Source: an uncultured bacterium
Lineage (GTDB): Bacteria; Planctomycetota; UBA1135; GCA-002686595
Length of the DNA: 9,575 nt
Direction: 5' to 3'
NCBI GenBank assembly: GCA_902826945.1
Contig: CADEGS010000174.1
Coordinates: forward strand, 1-9,575
Made by a program: the position numbers and the translations under genes. The first letter of the stretch is position 1. Every line of letters starts with the position of its first letter. Positions 1-7,045 of the stretch are shown one piece after another. The notes under the pieces were generated by a model. That model did no database searches. It worked only from the letters and a program-made list of their open reading frames with translations, and was not told the origin of the DNA.

Positions 1-539
1 ACGGCCCGAAGATCGACTTCAAGATGAAGGACGCGCTGGGGCGCGAGTGGCAGACGTCCACCGTGCAGTGCGACTTCAACCTGCCGCAGCGCTTCGACCT
101 CTCCTACACGACGCGCGAGGGCACGCAGGCGCGCCCGATCATGGTGCACCGCGCCGTGCTGGGCTCGTTCGAGCGCTTCGTCGGCGTGCTGGTCGAGCAC
201 TACGGCGGGCGCTTCCCGCTGTGGCTCGCGCCCGTGCAGGCGGCCCTGATCCCGATCCGCGAGGAGCACGCGGCCTACTGCCGCGAGCGCGCCGAGGCCA
301 TGCGGCGCGCGGGCCTGCGCGTGGACTGCATGGACCAGCCGGGCCACATGAACAAGAAGATCAAGCACGCCCAGCAGGAGAAGGTGCCCTTCCTCCTGAT
401 CGCGGGCGCGAGCGAGGTCGAGGCCGGCACGCTCACCGTGCGCCGCGGCGACGGCGCCGAGCAGGAGACGCTGCCCTTCGAGCGCTTCCTCGAGCGCGCC
501 CGCGGGCTCGTCGCGAGCCGCGCGCTGTCGCTCGACTGA
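1..539 (+). CDS. thrS: Threonyl-tRNA synthetase, C-terminal part (5' end outside window)
   Basis: This is the 3' end of the class II aminoacyl-tRNA synthetase that charges tRNA-Thr in the cytoplasm. The reading frame begins at base 3 and runs 178 codons to a TGA at 537-539. The first residues, GPKIDFKMKDALGREWQ, match the family's catalytic-core segment. They are followed by DFNLPQRFDLSY and RPIMVHRAVLGSFERF, which is class II motif 3. The His of MVHR (visible residue 49) corresponds to the third zinc ligand, H511 in E. coli. From about visible residue 67 (PLWLAPVQ) onward lies the C-terminal anticodon-binding domain, ending in LPFERFLERARGL near the C-terminus. The TGS, editing and N-terminal catalytic parts lie off the left edge. 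In many bacteria thrS is followed by infC; here it is followed by an unrelated secreted protein on the same strand, 75 bases downstream. The identification is essentially certain. Confidence 0.97.
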   Translation, partial: GPKIDFKMKDALGREWQTSTVQCDFNLPQRFDLSYTTREGTQARPIMVHRAVLGSFERFVGVLVEHYGGRFPLWLAPVQAALIPIREEHAAYCRERAEAMRRAGLRVDCMDQPGHMNKKIKHAQQEKVPFLLIAGASEVEAGTLTVRRGDGAEQETLPFERFLERARGLVASRALSLD

Positions 540-545
540 ACGGCC

Positions 546-567
546 GGGCCCGCGCAAGGCGCGGCCC
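546..567 (+). terminator. GC-rich hairpin just after thrS (possible terminator)
   Basis: Seven bases after the thrS stop there is an inverted repeat. The left arm GGGCCCGCGC (546-555) pairs with the right arm GCGCGGCCC (559-567) around a 3-base AAG loop, giving 9 pairs with one bulged C. There is no T-run after it, so it is not a canonical intrinsic terminator. In such GC-rich DNA a hairpin of this size can also arise by chance. Its position directly behind thrS is the main reason to list it. Confidence 0.3.
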
Positions 568-614
568 GCGCTTCCCAACAAGGCGCCGGGGCGGCCTCGC
601 GCCGGCGCCCGCGC

Positions 615-1874
615 ATGGCACCGATCGTCGCGCTCGTCGCTGGCTGCGCCTGCCTGTGGCCGGCGGTCGTGAGGGCCCAGGACGCGGGGCCGGAGCTGCC
701 CGTCCTGCGCTCCGAGAGCCGCGTCCTCTCGATCGTCGACGGCGAGCACGTCAAGCCGGACTACTGGCTGCTCCTGCCCGAGCGCGACCCCGACGTCTAC
801 CACGTCGAGCTCCCGCGCAAGCCGCACACGGTCACGTTCCGCTCGGACGTGGACGAGATCTCGTTCCCGGTCTCCTTCGGCGACCGCGTGCGCTTCGTCG
901 TGCTGCTCCAGGGCGAGACCCGCTGCGTCACCGAGATCCGCGCCGCGTACGACGGCTTCGCTCCACCGGAGCGCACCGCCCCCGGGGCCGGCCCGCCCGC
1001 GATCCCCTTCCGCCGCGGGGGGAACGACAAGCTCTACGTCGAGGGCCGCGTGAACGGCGGCGACCCGCTCGTGTTCCAGCTCGACCTCGGCAGCGGCGGG
1101 AGCCTGGTCGCGCGCGACGAGGCGGAGCGGGCGCGGCTGCGCCTCGACGGGACGATCGTGCTGACGACCCGCGACGGCACGCGCCGCGTGCCCTCCGCCG
1201 CCTCGAACGCGCTGGAGCTCGGCGACCTGCGCTGGGACGGGCTTGCCTTCGCCGTCGCGGACCACCTGACGCACCGCGAGGACGGCCTGCTCGGCAACAC
1301 GCTCTTCCAGGACCGCGTGCTCGAGATCGACCACGGCCGCGGCCGGCTCGTCGTGCACGACGCGCTGCCGCAGCTCGGGGCGGGCTGGTCGAAGCACCCC
1401 GTGGTGCTCGACGGCGTCGTCCCGTACGTGCGCGGCTCGCTCGCGCTCGGGGGCGAGCGGCGCGAGGGCTGGTTCCTGCTCGACACCGGCGCCACGACGA
1501 CGATCCTGCACTCGCCGCGGCTCACGCGCTGGCACAAGCTCGTGGTCGAGCTCGGGCGCGTCTTCGGAGCGGCCGGGGCGTCGTCGGAGCCGAGCCTCGC
1601 GCTCGGCGAGCGCTCCTTCGCGGGCTTCCGCTACACGATCCGCCGGCGCGCGGCCGACGACGAGCTCCTGGGCCTGCTCGGGAACGACCTCTTGAAGCGC
1701 TGCGACCTCGTGCTCGACAACCGCGAGGGCTTCGCCTACCTGCGGCCCAACGCGCTCGCGGACGCGCCCTGGCGCAACCCCGAGGCCCTGCTGGCGCGCG
1801 GGCTGCTCGCGCTCCTGGCGCTGCTCGGCGCGGGCGGCCTGTGGCTCTGGCGCCGCGCACGGGCCCGGGCATAG
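615..1874 (+). CDS. Secreted, membrane-anchored retropepsin-like aspartic protease, tandem domains
   Basis: A 419-aa protein with two aspartic protease-like repeats. Residues 1-22 look like a cleavable signal peptide (hydrophobic core then VVRAQD), although the n-region has no positive charge. Residues 23-130 are unassigned. Repeat 1 has FQLDLGSGGS (D157-L158-G159-S160) and later GLLGN (224-228) followed by VLEID. Repeat 2 has FLLDTGATTT (D290-T291-G292-A293) and then GLLGN (353-357) followed by LVLDN. The D-T-G-A/S core plus a downstream hydrophobic-Gly motif is the retropepsin/gag-asp-protease pattern. Repeat 1 carries DLG instead of DTG, so it may be catalytically weak or may form the second half of a bilobed active site. 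Residues 395-411 are a transmembrane helix followed by RRARARA, which predicts an extracytoplasmic protein held by a C-terminal anchor. ATG 615 is the only start candidate between the in-frame thrS stop and the signal peptide; its ribosome site is weak. Substrate unknown; an inactive binding protein is possible. Confidence 0.75.
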   Translation: MAPIVALVAGCACLWPAVVRAQDAGPELPVLRSESRVLSIVDGEHVKPDYWLLLPERDPDVYHVELPRKPHTVTFRSDVDEISFPVSFGDRVRFVVLLQGETRCVTEIRAAYDGFAPPERTAPGAGPPAIPFRRGGNDKLYVEGRVNGGDPLVFQLDLGSGGSLVARDEAERARLRLDGTIVLTTRDGTRRVPSAASNALELGDLRWDGLAFAVADHLTHREDGLLGNTLFQDRVLEIDHGRGRLVVHDALPQLGAGWSKHPVVLDGVVPYVRGSLALGGERREGWFLLDTGATTTILHSPRLTRWHKLVVELGRVFGAAGASSEPSLALGERSFAGFRYTIRRRAADDELLGLLGNDLLKRCDLVLDNREGFAYLRPNALADAPWRNPEALLARGLLALLALLGAGGLWLWRRARARA

Positions 1875-1878
1875 GGCG

Positions 1879-1890
1879 CCCGCGCGCGGG
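1879..1890. repeat. 12-base perfect palindrome between convergent stop codons
   Basis: CCCGCGCGCGGG sits in the 25-base gap between the stop of the aspartic protease-like gene (+) and the stop of the rhomboid gene (-). It could help end transcription in both directions, but it has no flanking T/A runs. Self-complementary runs of G and C are common in this composition. Confidence 0.25.
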
Positions 1891-1899
1891 TCGCCGCGC

Positions 1900-2829
1900 C
1901 TACGCCGCCAGCGCCAGCCACCAGGCCAGCGCGACCAGCGCCAGCGCCAGCGCGCCGCAGGCGGCCTGGAACGCGCGCGAGTCGAGCCGCTCGGCGTCGC
2001 GCCGCGCGCTCAGGTAGCCGAGCGGCAGCCCCCAGGCGAGCCCGGCCACGTGCGCCAGGACGTCCACGCGCGAGGCGCTCGGGTCGAGCGGGTCGCCGAC
2101 GCCCATCTCCGAGAGCAAGAGCAGCGCCACCACGATCGGCGCCGCCAGGCGCAGGCGCGGCTCGCGCAAGAGGCGCCGGCGGCGCAGCTCCGCGCCGGCC
2201 AGCGCGCCGAGCGCGCCGAACACGGCCGTCGAGGCGCCGATCGAGGCGTGCTCCGGGCCCTGGATCCAGGCGTTGCCGAGGTTGCCGAGCGCGCCCGAGC
2301 ACAGGACGACGAGCCAGCCCAGCCCGCCGCCGAGCGTCCAGGCCGCGAGGGTTCCGAAGAGCGCGCCGTAGAGCAGGTTGCTCCCGAGGTGCACGAGGTC
2401 CGCGTGCAGCGTGAGCGCGGTCACGGCGCGCCACCACGCGCCCTCGCGCAGGAGCGCCGAGCGCGCCATGCCGGCCGCGACCCAGTCGCGCCCGAGCGCG
2501 CCGCGCTCCTGCAGGACGAAGCAGGCCACGAGCAGGAGCGCGTAGACGGCGGTCGCCACGCCGGCGCCCGGCTGCAGCGCGGGCAGCGCGGCGCGCGGCG
2601 GCCAGCCCGCGTTCTCGCGCTCGTAGAGCTCGAGCTCGCGCGCCGCGGCCGGCGCGGCCTCGGCCGGGACGGCCAGCACGTGGTCGCGGCCGGCGCGCGC
2701 GAGCGCGTGCGGCAGGCCGCGCGCCGCGAGCACCAGCGCGCGCTCGCGCGCGGCGCGCTCGCGCGGGGAGCGGAAGAGCTCGACCCAGCCCGCCGCCGGC
2801 GCCCTCGCGGGATCGGGCTCGCTCGCCAA
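1900..2829 (-). CDS. Rhomboid family intramembrane serine protease
   Basis: A 309-aa polytopic membrane protease that cleaves transmembrane helices of partner proteins within the membrane. From the proposed TTG start, residues 12-75 form a soluble N-terminal domain (WVELF at 15-19). Membrane helices follow at about 90-107, 144-165, 168-185, 197-213, 227-240, 255-272 and 287-306, the rhomboid six-helix core plus one extra at the C-terminus. Signature positions are W133-R134 (WR motif of loop 1), H147-x3-N151 in helix 2, the nucleophile S200 in GASTAVFG (Thr where the classical motif has Gly) and the catalytic H260 in DVLAHVAGLAWG. The frame stays open upstream to 3021 but there overlaps the superoxide dismutase gene. 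The TTG at 2829 is preferred because it follows that gene's stop by 14 bases and has GGAAGA 7 bases upstream. The gene probably follows the dismutase in one transcript and ends facing the aspartic protease-like gene. Substrate unknown. Confidence 0.9.
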   Translation of the reverse strand: MASEPDPARAPAAGWVELFRSPRERAARERALVLAARGLPHALARAGRDHVLAVPAEAAPAAARELELYERENAGWPPRAALPALQPGAGVATAVYALLLVACFVLQERGALGRDWVAAGMARSALLREGAWWRAVTALTLHADLVHLGSNLLYGALFGTLAAWTLGGGLGWLVVLCSGALGNLGNAWIQGPEHASIGASTAVFGALGALAGAELRRRRLLREPRLRLAAPIVVALLLLSEMGVGDPLDPSASRVDVLAHVAGLAWGLPLGYLSARRDAERLDSRAFQAACGALALALVALAWWLALAA

Positions 2830-2836
2830 GCGGGCG

Positions 2837-2842
2837 TCTTCC
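2837..2842 (-). promoter_or_regulatory. Ribosome binding site for the rhomboid TTG start
   Basis: On the - strand GGAAGA lies 7 bases before the TTG at 2829-2827. It sits just past the superoxide dismutase stop codon (2846-2844), and this placement decides the start call. The alternative CTG at 2847-2845, which overlaps the TGA, has no such site at proper spacing. Confidence 0.55.
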
Positions 2843-2843
2843 G

Positions 2844-3383
2844 TCAGCGGATCTCGCCGCAGCCGATGCGTCCGCCGGCGTTGCCCGTCGGCTGCGTCGT
2901 CAGGTCGTCGGCGCTGGCGTGCACGATGATCGCGCGCCCGACGACGGAGTGCGCGCCGGGCGAGACGGTGAGCTCGGGCATCAGGATCACCTTGCGCCCG
3001 GTGCCGTCGGACTGGACCCACATGTTGCCCAGGTCGCCGGCGTGGTGCTCGTGCGCGTCGGGGGCGCCGTGCATCAGGCCGCCCGGGTTGAAGTGGCCGC
3101 CCGCCGACGAGCCGTCGGGCGCGGAGCAGTCGCAGACCTCGTGGATGTGCACCGCGTGCCAGCCGCCCGGCGCGTCGTGCACGCGCACGTCGATCAGCAC
3201 GCCGGCCGAGGTCTCCTCGAAGGTCGCCTCGCCCGCCAGGGGGCAGTTGCTGCGGCCCTCGATCGCGGCGTGCGCGCGCGCGCCGGCGCCGGAGGCGTGC
3301 TCGTGGCGGCCCTCCCCGGGGAGGGCGGCGCAGCCGCCGAGCGCGAGGGCCAGGGACGGCGGGAGGAGCTTCTGGATGCGCAT
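2844..3383 (-). CDS. sodC: Cu/Zn superoxide dismutase, predicted lipoprotein
   Basis: A 179-aa enzyme that dismutates superoxide to oxygen and hydrogen peroxide outside the cytoplasm. The signal peptide at residues 1-17 ends in LALGGC with C18 as the lipidated Cys, so the protein is probably membrane-tethered. The metal site is complete: copper ligands H79 and H81 (HAVHIHE), bridging H97 (AGGHFNP), zinc ligands H105, H114 and D117 (HHAGDLGN), and the fourth copper ligand H155 (IIVHASADD). The guiding arginine is R172 in GNAGGRIGCG. C86 and C175 occupy the conserved disulfide positions; C47 and C84 are extra. The ATG at 3383 was chosen because the lipoprotein signal begins there; the upstream extension to 3485 overlaps oleD and is not signal-like. 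No clear ribosome site is seen. It lies 76 bases after oleD on the same strand and could be read from the ole transcript or from its own promoter. Confidence 0.93.
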   Translation of the reverse strand: MRIQKLLPPSLALALGGCAALPGEGRHEHASGAGARAHAAIEGRSNCPLAGEATFEETSAGVLIDVRVHDAPGGWHAVHIHEVCDCSAPDGSSAGGHFNPGGLMHGAPDAHEHHAGDLGNMWVQSDGTGRKVILMPELTVSPGAHSVVGRAIIVHASADDLTTQPTGNAGGRIGCGEIR

Positions 3384-3425
3384 CGGAGGCTCGGCCGGAG
3401 GGAGCGGGAGGCGGCGCGGAGCGGT

Positions 3426-3439
3426 CCGGCGATCGCCGG
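3426..3439. repeat. 14-base palindrome in the oleD-sodC gap
   Basis: CCGGCGATCGCCGG is a perfect 14-base inverted repeat within the only sizeable gap on the - strand side (3384-3459). It lies 20 bases past the oleD stop and about 43 bases before the sodC ATG. As RNA it could fold into a 5-pair stem with a GATC loop, but no T-run follows. It could also be an operator for a dimeric regulator. No convincing -35/-10 pair is seen in the gap. Confidence 0.3.
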
Positions 3440-3459
3440 CCCCGCGACGCGCGACAACC

Positions 3460-4482
3460 CTAGAGCTCGGCCCCGCGCGGCGCAACGACGGGCGCGCCGG
3501 AGCGCAGGGAGCGCACCAGGCGCTCGGTCGCCTCGCAGAGCCCGACGCGCTCGCGGTAGCCGAGGTCGGCGCGCGCGGGCGCGAGGTCGTAGGAGTGGTC
3601 GGTCGCGAGCTGCAGCGCGACGAAGCGCGTCAGCGGCGGCTCGCCGCGCAGGCGCGCGGCGCGCCACAGCGCCTCGCACGACGCGCCCAGCGCGAGCGCC
3701 AGCGCGAGCGGCAGCCGCCCGCGCGGCCCGGGCAGCCCGAGGCGCGCGAGCAGCTCCGCGATCCACGACCACAGCACGACCGGCTCCTCCTGCGCCACGA
3801 AGTAGGCGCGCCCGGCGTGCGGCGCGCCGGGCACCAGCGCGCGCGCGGCGTCGAGGTGCGCCCGGGCCGCGTTGTCCACGAAGGTCATGCCGACCTCGTT
3901 CCGCCCCTCGCCGACGACGAAGAGCCGCCCGCGGCGCGCGCGCTCGATCAGGCGCGGCACGAGGTGCGGGTCGCCCGGCCCGAAGATCAGGTGCGGGCGC
4001 AGCGCGCAGGTCGCCAGGCCGCCCTGGCCGTTCGCGTCGAGCACGAGGCGCTCCGCCAGCGCCTTGCTCTCCTGGTAGGCGCACAGGAAGCGCGTGGCGA
4101 GCGGGGCGTCGGCCGCGCGGCGGTGGCCGCGGCCGTCGAAGACGACGCTGGGGGAGCTCGTGTGGACCAGCGCGCGCGCGCCGGCGGCGCGCGCCGCGGC
4201 CAGCGCGTTCGCCGTGCCCGCGACGTTGACGCGCAGGTAGTCCGCGCGCGCGCCCCACACGCCGGCGCGCGCCGCGGCGTGGATCACGACCTCGCAGCCG
4301 CGCGTCGCGGCCGCCAGCGCCGGGGCGTCGGCGACGTCGCCGCGCACGACCTCGACGCCCAGCGCCTCGAGCGCGGGGCTCGGGCTGCGCGCGAAGGAGC
4401 GCACGGCCCAGCCCTCGGCGCGCAGGAGCTCGACGATGCGCCGGCCGAGGAAGCCGCCGCCGCCCGTGACGAGCGCCTTCAC
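3460..4482 (-). CDS. oleD: OleD-type NAD(P)-dependent 2-alkyl-3-ketoacid reductase
   Basis: A 340-aa extended short-chain dehydrogenase of the 3-beta-HSD/epimerase type. In olefin synthesis OleD reduces the 2-alkyl-3-ketoacid made by OleA to the 3-hydroxy acid, using NADPH. The Rossmann motif is TGGGGFLG (T6-G13). The segment TSSPSVVF (108-115), typical of OleD proteins, supplies the catalytic Ser. Y136 and K140 in YQESK form the YxxxK pair. RPHLIFGPGD (162-171) and GMTFVDNAARAHL (198-210) fit the substrate and cofactor regions of the family. The GTG start (4482-4480) overlaps the oleC stop in GTGA, and the start lies exactly at the Rossmann fold as expected. It ends at TAG 3462-3460. The adjacency with oleC and oleB in the order B-C-D, more than the fold alone, separates it from sterol or sugar-nucleotide dehydrogenases. 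Confidence 0.87.
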   Translation of the reverse strand: MKALVTGGGGFLGRRIVELLRAEGWAVRSFARSPSPALEALGVEVVRGDVADAPALAAATRGCEVVIHAAARAGVWGARADYLRVNVAGTANALAAARAAGARALVHTSSPSVVFDGRGHRRAADAPLATRFLCAYQESKALAERLVLDANGQGGLATCALRPHLIFGPGDPHLVPRLIERARRGRLFVVGEGRNEVGMTFVDNAARAHLDAARALVPGAPHAGRAYFVAQEEPVVLWSWIAELLARLGLPGPRGRLPLALALALGASCEALWRAARLRGEPPLTRFVALQLATDHSYDLAPARADLGYRERVGLCEATERLVRSLRSGAPVVAPRGAEL

Positions 4483-6089
4483 GAGAGCTTGCGCTCGGCC
4501 CAGCGCTTCAGCTCGCCGCGCTTGATCTTGGCGTTGTGGCGCACGTCGACCGGGAAGCGCCGGCGGAAGAGCACGTCGGCGAGCGGCGGGCCGACGCCCG
4601 CCTCGCGCGCGCGCCGCTCGAGCGCGTGGCGCACCGCGCGCCGGCGCGCGCCGGGCTCGAGCTCGACGACCAGGCAGGCGCGCTCGCCGCCGCGCGCGCC
4701 GACGCCGACCAGCGCGCTCCGGCGCACGCCGGCCACCGTGTTGCACACGTTCTCGAGCGGCACGGGCAGGAACGCGCCGTCGGCGGTCTCCAGCCGGTGC
4801 GACTTGCGGCCGAGGAGCCACAGCCGGCCGTCGGCGTCGAAGCGACCGACGTCGCCCATGCGGTGCCAGGCGGCCTCGCCCGGCGCGCCGGGGATGCGCG
4901 CCGCGCGCGTCGCGCCCTCGTCGAGCGCGTAGCCGGGCGTCACGATCGGGCCGCGCACGCAGATCTCGCCGGCCTCGCCGTCGGCGCAGGGCGCGAGCGC
5001 GTCGAGCGGCTCGTCCGTGACGGGCGCCAGGCGCACCAGGACGCCCGGCACCGGGCGGCCGACGCAGGTGCCCTCGCCGCGCTCGCAGCGCGCGTCGAGG
5101 CCGGCGCGGAGCTCCGCGCCGCTCAGGCTCGCGACGGGCAGCGCCTCGGTCGCGCCGTAAGGCGTGTGCACCTCGCCGCCGGGCGGCAGGAGCTCGCGCA
5201 GCCCGTGCAGGAGGCGCGGCGCGACCGGCGCGCCGGCGACGGTCAGGCGCCGCAGGGTGCTGGCGCGCGCGCCGCGGCGCAGCGACCAGGCGAGGACGCG
5301 CGTCCAGATCGCGGGCGAGCCGAAGGCGAACGTCGCGCGCTCGCGCTCGAGCGCCGCGTGGATCGCCGCGGGGTCGCAGCGCGCGGGGTGCGCGGCGTCG
5401 AGCGGCGGGAAGACGCTCGTCATCCCGAGCGCGTGGTCGAAGAGCGCGAAGAGCGGGAAGCAGGCCAGGTCGACCTCGCCCGGCTCGAGCGCGTACAGGC
5501 GCGCCAGCAGCGCGACCTGCGCGGCGAGCATGCCGTGCGTGTACGACACGCCCTTGGCCGGCCCTGTGCTGCCCGACGTGAAGAGGATCGCCGCGGCGTC
5601 CTCGGGGCGCGGGGCGGGGAGCGGCGTCCCCTCGCGGCCGCGGCCCTCGAGCGCGGCCAGCGTCGGGCCGGGCCAGCCGGCGCGCCGGCCGACCGTCACG
5701 GCCAGCGCGACCGTGCGGAAGGCGTCGGGAAAGAGCGCGCGCGCGACGTGCGCGCGCGGCACGCCGACCAGCGCGCGCGCGCGCACGCGCCGCACGCAGT
5801 CGAGGAGCGCGCGGCGCCCCATGCCCGGATCGATCACGACCGGCACGGCGCCGAGCCGCAGGAGCGCGTGGAAGAGCGCGATCAGGGCGCTGCCGGGCGG
5901 CACGAAGACCAGCGCGCGCTCGCCGCGCGCCAGCCCCAGCTCCGCCAGCCCGGCGGCGATGCGGCGCACGCGCGTCTCGAGCGCGGCGTAGCTCGTGCGC
6001 CGGCCGTCGGGATCGACGACCGCGGTGCGTCCGGGCTCGGCCTCGGCCCAGGCGCGCACGCGCGCGCAGACGTCGCCGGCGGCGCTCAT
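4479..6089 (-). CDS. oleC: OleC-type beta-lactone synthetase (ANL superfamily)
   Basis: A 536-aa AMP-forming enzyme. OleC uses ATP to convert the OleD product, a 2-alkyl-3-hydroxy acid, to a cis-beta-lactone. The adenylation motifs are in order: the P-loop LFTSGSTGPAKGV (169-181), YGATEA (311-316), GRPVPGV (344-350), the ribose-binding Asp in MGDVGRFDADGR (D413), the hinge GRKSHR (427-432) and the C-terminal lysine K521 in DVRHNAKIKR. The phrase RHNAKI and the overall length are typical of OleC rather than of generic acyl-CoA ligases. The ATG at 6089 overlaps the oleB stop in ATGA; the longer open frame up to 6257 would overlap oleB and is rejected. The upstream ribosome site is weak, consistent with translational coupling to oleB. 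The last four bases overlap the oleD start. Confidence 0.9.
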   Translation of the reverse strand: MSAAGDVCARVRAWAEAEPGRTAVVDPDGRRTSYAALETRVRRIAAGLAELGLARGERALVFVPPGSALIALFHALLRLGAVPVVIDPGMGRRALLDCVRRVRARALVGVPRAHVARALFPDAFRTVALAVTVGRRAGWPGPTLAALEGRGREGTPLPAPRPEDAAAILFTSGSTGPAKGVSYTHGMLAAQVALLARLYALEPGEVDLACFPLFALFDHALGMTSVFPPLDAAHPARCDPAAIHAALERERATFAFGSPAIWTRVLAWSLRRGARASTLRRLTVAGAPVAPRLLHGLRELLPPGGEVHTPYGATEALPVASLSGAELRAGLDARCERGEGTCVGRPVPGVLVRLAPVTDEPLDALAPCADGEAGEICVRGPIVTPGYALDEGATRAARIPGAPGEAAWHRMGDVGRFDADGRLWLLGRKSHRLETADGAFLPVPLENVCNTVAGVRRSALVGVGARGGERACLVVELEPGARRRAVRHALERRAREAGVGPPLADVLFRRRFPVDVRHNAKIKRGELKRWAERKLS

Positions 6090-7045
6090 GGGGCGCTCTG
6101 CTCGAGGAAGTCGGCGATCTTGTCGCGCAGCTCCTCGGCCGCGTCCTCGAAGAGGTAATGGCCGGCGCCGGCCAGCCGGTAGGCCTTGGCCTGCGGCAGG
6201 GCCTCCTGCCAGCGCGTGCGGAAGGCGGGCGTGAAGCACCAGTCGCGCTCGCCCCACACGATGCGCGCGGGCACGTCGCGCCAGCGCGCGAGCGACTCCT
6301 CGGTCGCGACCAGCTCGTCCCAGCTCGGGTGCTCGGGCCGCATGGGGATGTCGGCCACGAAGGCCTGCAGCGCGACGCGCTCGGACCAGCTCTTGTAGGG
6401 CAGCAGGTAGCCGCGCCGCACCTCGCGCGAGAGCGGACGCGCGACGGCCATCGACGCCGCGCCGCGCGCGAAGGCGTTCAGGCCGCGGATGGCGAGCGGA
6501 CCGACGACGGGCAGCCGCCCGGCGGCGACGCGCGCGGGCATGCGCGTCGAGCGGAAGGCGGCCGAGTTCGTGATCACGAGGCGCGCGACGCGCTCGGGCT
6601 GGCGGCGCGCGAAGCCCATGCCGATCGGCCCGCCCCAGTCGTGCAGGACGAGCGTGATGCGGCGCAGGTCGAGCGCCAGCACGAGGCGCTCGAGATTCTC
6701 CGCGTGCTGCGCCAGCCGGTAGGGGTAGAGCGCGGGCTTGTCCGACAGGCCGCAGCCGACGTGGTCGGGCGCCACGCAGCGCCAGCGCGGCGAGAAGGCG
6801 CGCACGAGGCGCCGCCAGGCGAACGACCAGGTCGGGTTGCCGTGCACGAAGAGCAAGGGCGGCAGGTCGCGCGGCCCCTCGTCCACGTAGTGCTGCCAGA
6901 CGCCCTCGTGCGAGAGGAAGCGCGGCTCGAAGCCGTACTCGGCGGCGATCGGGAGCGCGCGCGCGCGGGCGCGCTCGACGCGCTCGACGCGCTCGCGCGC
7001 GGCGGAGGCGGCCGGGGCGGCCGTGGCCCGGGCGGCGGGCGTCAC
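6086..7045 (-). CDS. oleB: OleB-type beta-lactone decarboxylase (alpha/beta hydrolase)
   Basis: A 319-aa alpha/beta hydrolase of the haloalkane dehalogenase type. In the Ole pathway OleB decarboxylates the beta-lactone to release the cis-olefin and CO2. The oxyanion region is FVHGNPTW (66-73). The nucleophile D136 lies in LHDWGGP (134-140), the acid is probably D268 in WGERDW, and the base is H296 in GAGHYLFED. N70 and W137 match the halide-binding pair of true dehalogenases, so fold alone does not exclude dehalogenase activity; the position before oleC and oleD makes OleB far more likely. Residues 1-36 are an Ala/Arg/Glu-rich leader with the repeat-like RERVERVERARARA, ahead of the usual EYGFEPRFL start of the domain. 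The GTG start (7045-7043) overlaps the upstream stop in GTGA and has GGAGGGAG before it. There is no ATG before the catalytic domain, so this start is the best supported. Confidence 0.87.
   Translation of the reverse strand: MTPAARATAAPAASAARERVERVERARARALPIAAEYGFEPRFLSHEGVWQHYVDEGPRDLPPLLFVHGNPTWSFAWRRLVRAFSPRWRCVAPDHVGCGLSDKPALYPYRLAQHAENLERLVLALDLRRITLVLHDWGGPIGMGFARRQPERVARLVITNSAAFRSTRMPARVAAGRLPVVGPLAIRGLNAFARGAASMAVARPLSREVRRGYLLPYKSWSERVALQAFVADIPMRPEHPSWDELVATEESLARWRDVPARIVWGERDWCFTPAFRTRWQEALPQAKAYRLAGAGHYLFEDAAEELRDKIADFLEQSAP

Noticed and set aside
47..2017. A 656-codon + strand frame across thrS and the aspartic protease-like gene
   Set aside because: It is in another frame than two well-supported genes and has an Arg/Ala-rich translation. 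It also runs past both of their stops into the rhomboid gene.
2830..3021. Upstream extension of the rhomboid frame
   Set aside because: It would overlap the well-supported end of sodC, and the extra residues are Arg-rich without pattern. TTG 2829 with its ribosome site is preferred.
3384..3485. Upstream extension of sodC to an earlier start
   Set aside because: It overlaps the oleD end and would bury the lipoprotein signal peptide that begins at 3383.
2050..4932. A 960-codon open frame on the + strand
   Set aside because: It lies opposite the rhomboid, sodC, oleD and oleC genes, all of which have clear motifs. The translation is Arg/Ala/Gly-rich with no domain, the usual shadow of a high-GC coding strand.
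5771..5790. 20-base alternating purine-pyrimidine run, and a similar run near 8891-8905, possible Z-DNA
   Set aside because: Both lie inside coding sequence (oleC and the oxidoreductase) and are explained by Ala/Arg codons in very GC-rich DNA; no separate function is supported.
4536..6158. A 540-codon open frame on the + strand opposite oleC
   Set aside because: Low-complexity Arg/Ala/Glu translation with no motif; oleC on the other strand explains the region.
6086..7045. Haloalkane dehalogenase as the primary call for the alpha/beta hydrolase
   Set aside because: The Asn/Trp halide-site residues are present, but OleB proteins share that fold and the gene is directly followed by oleC and oleD with overlaps.
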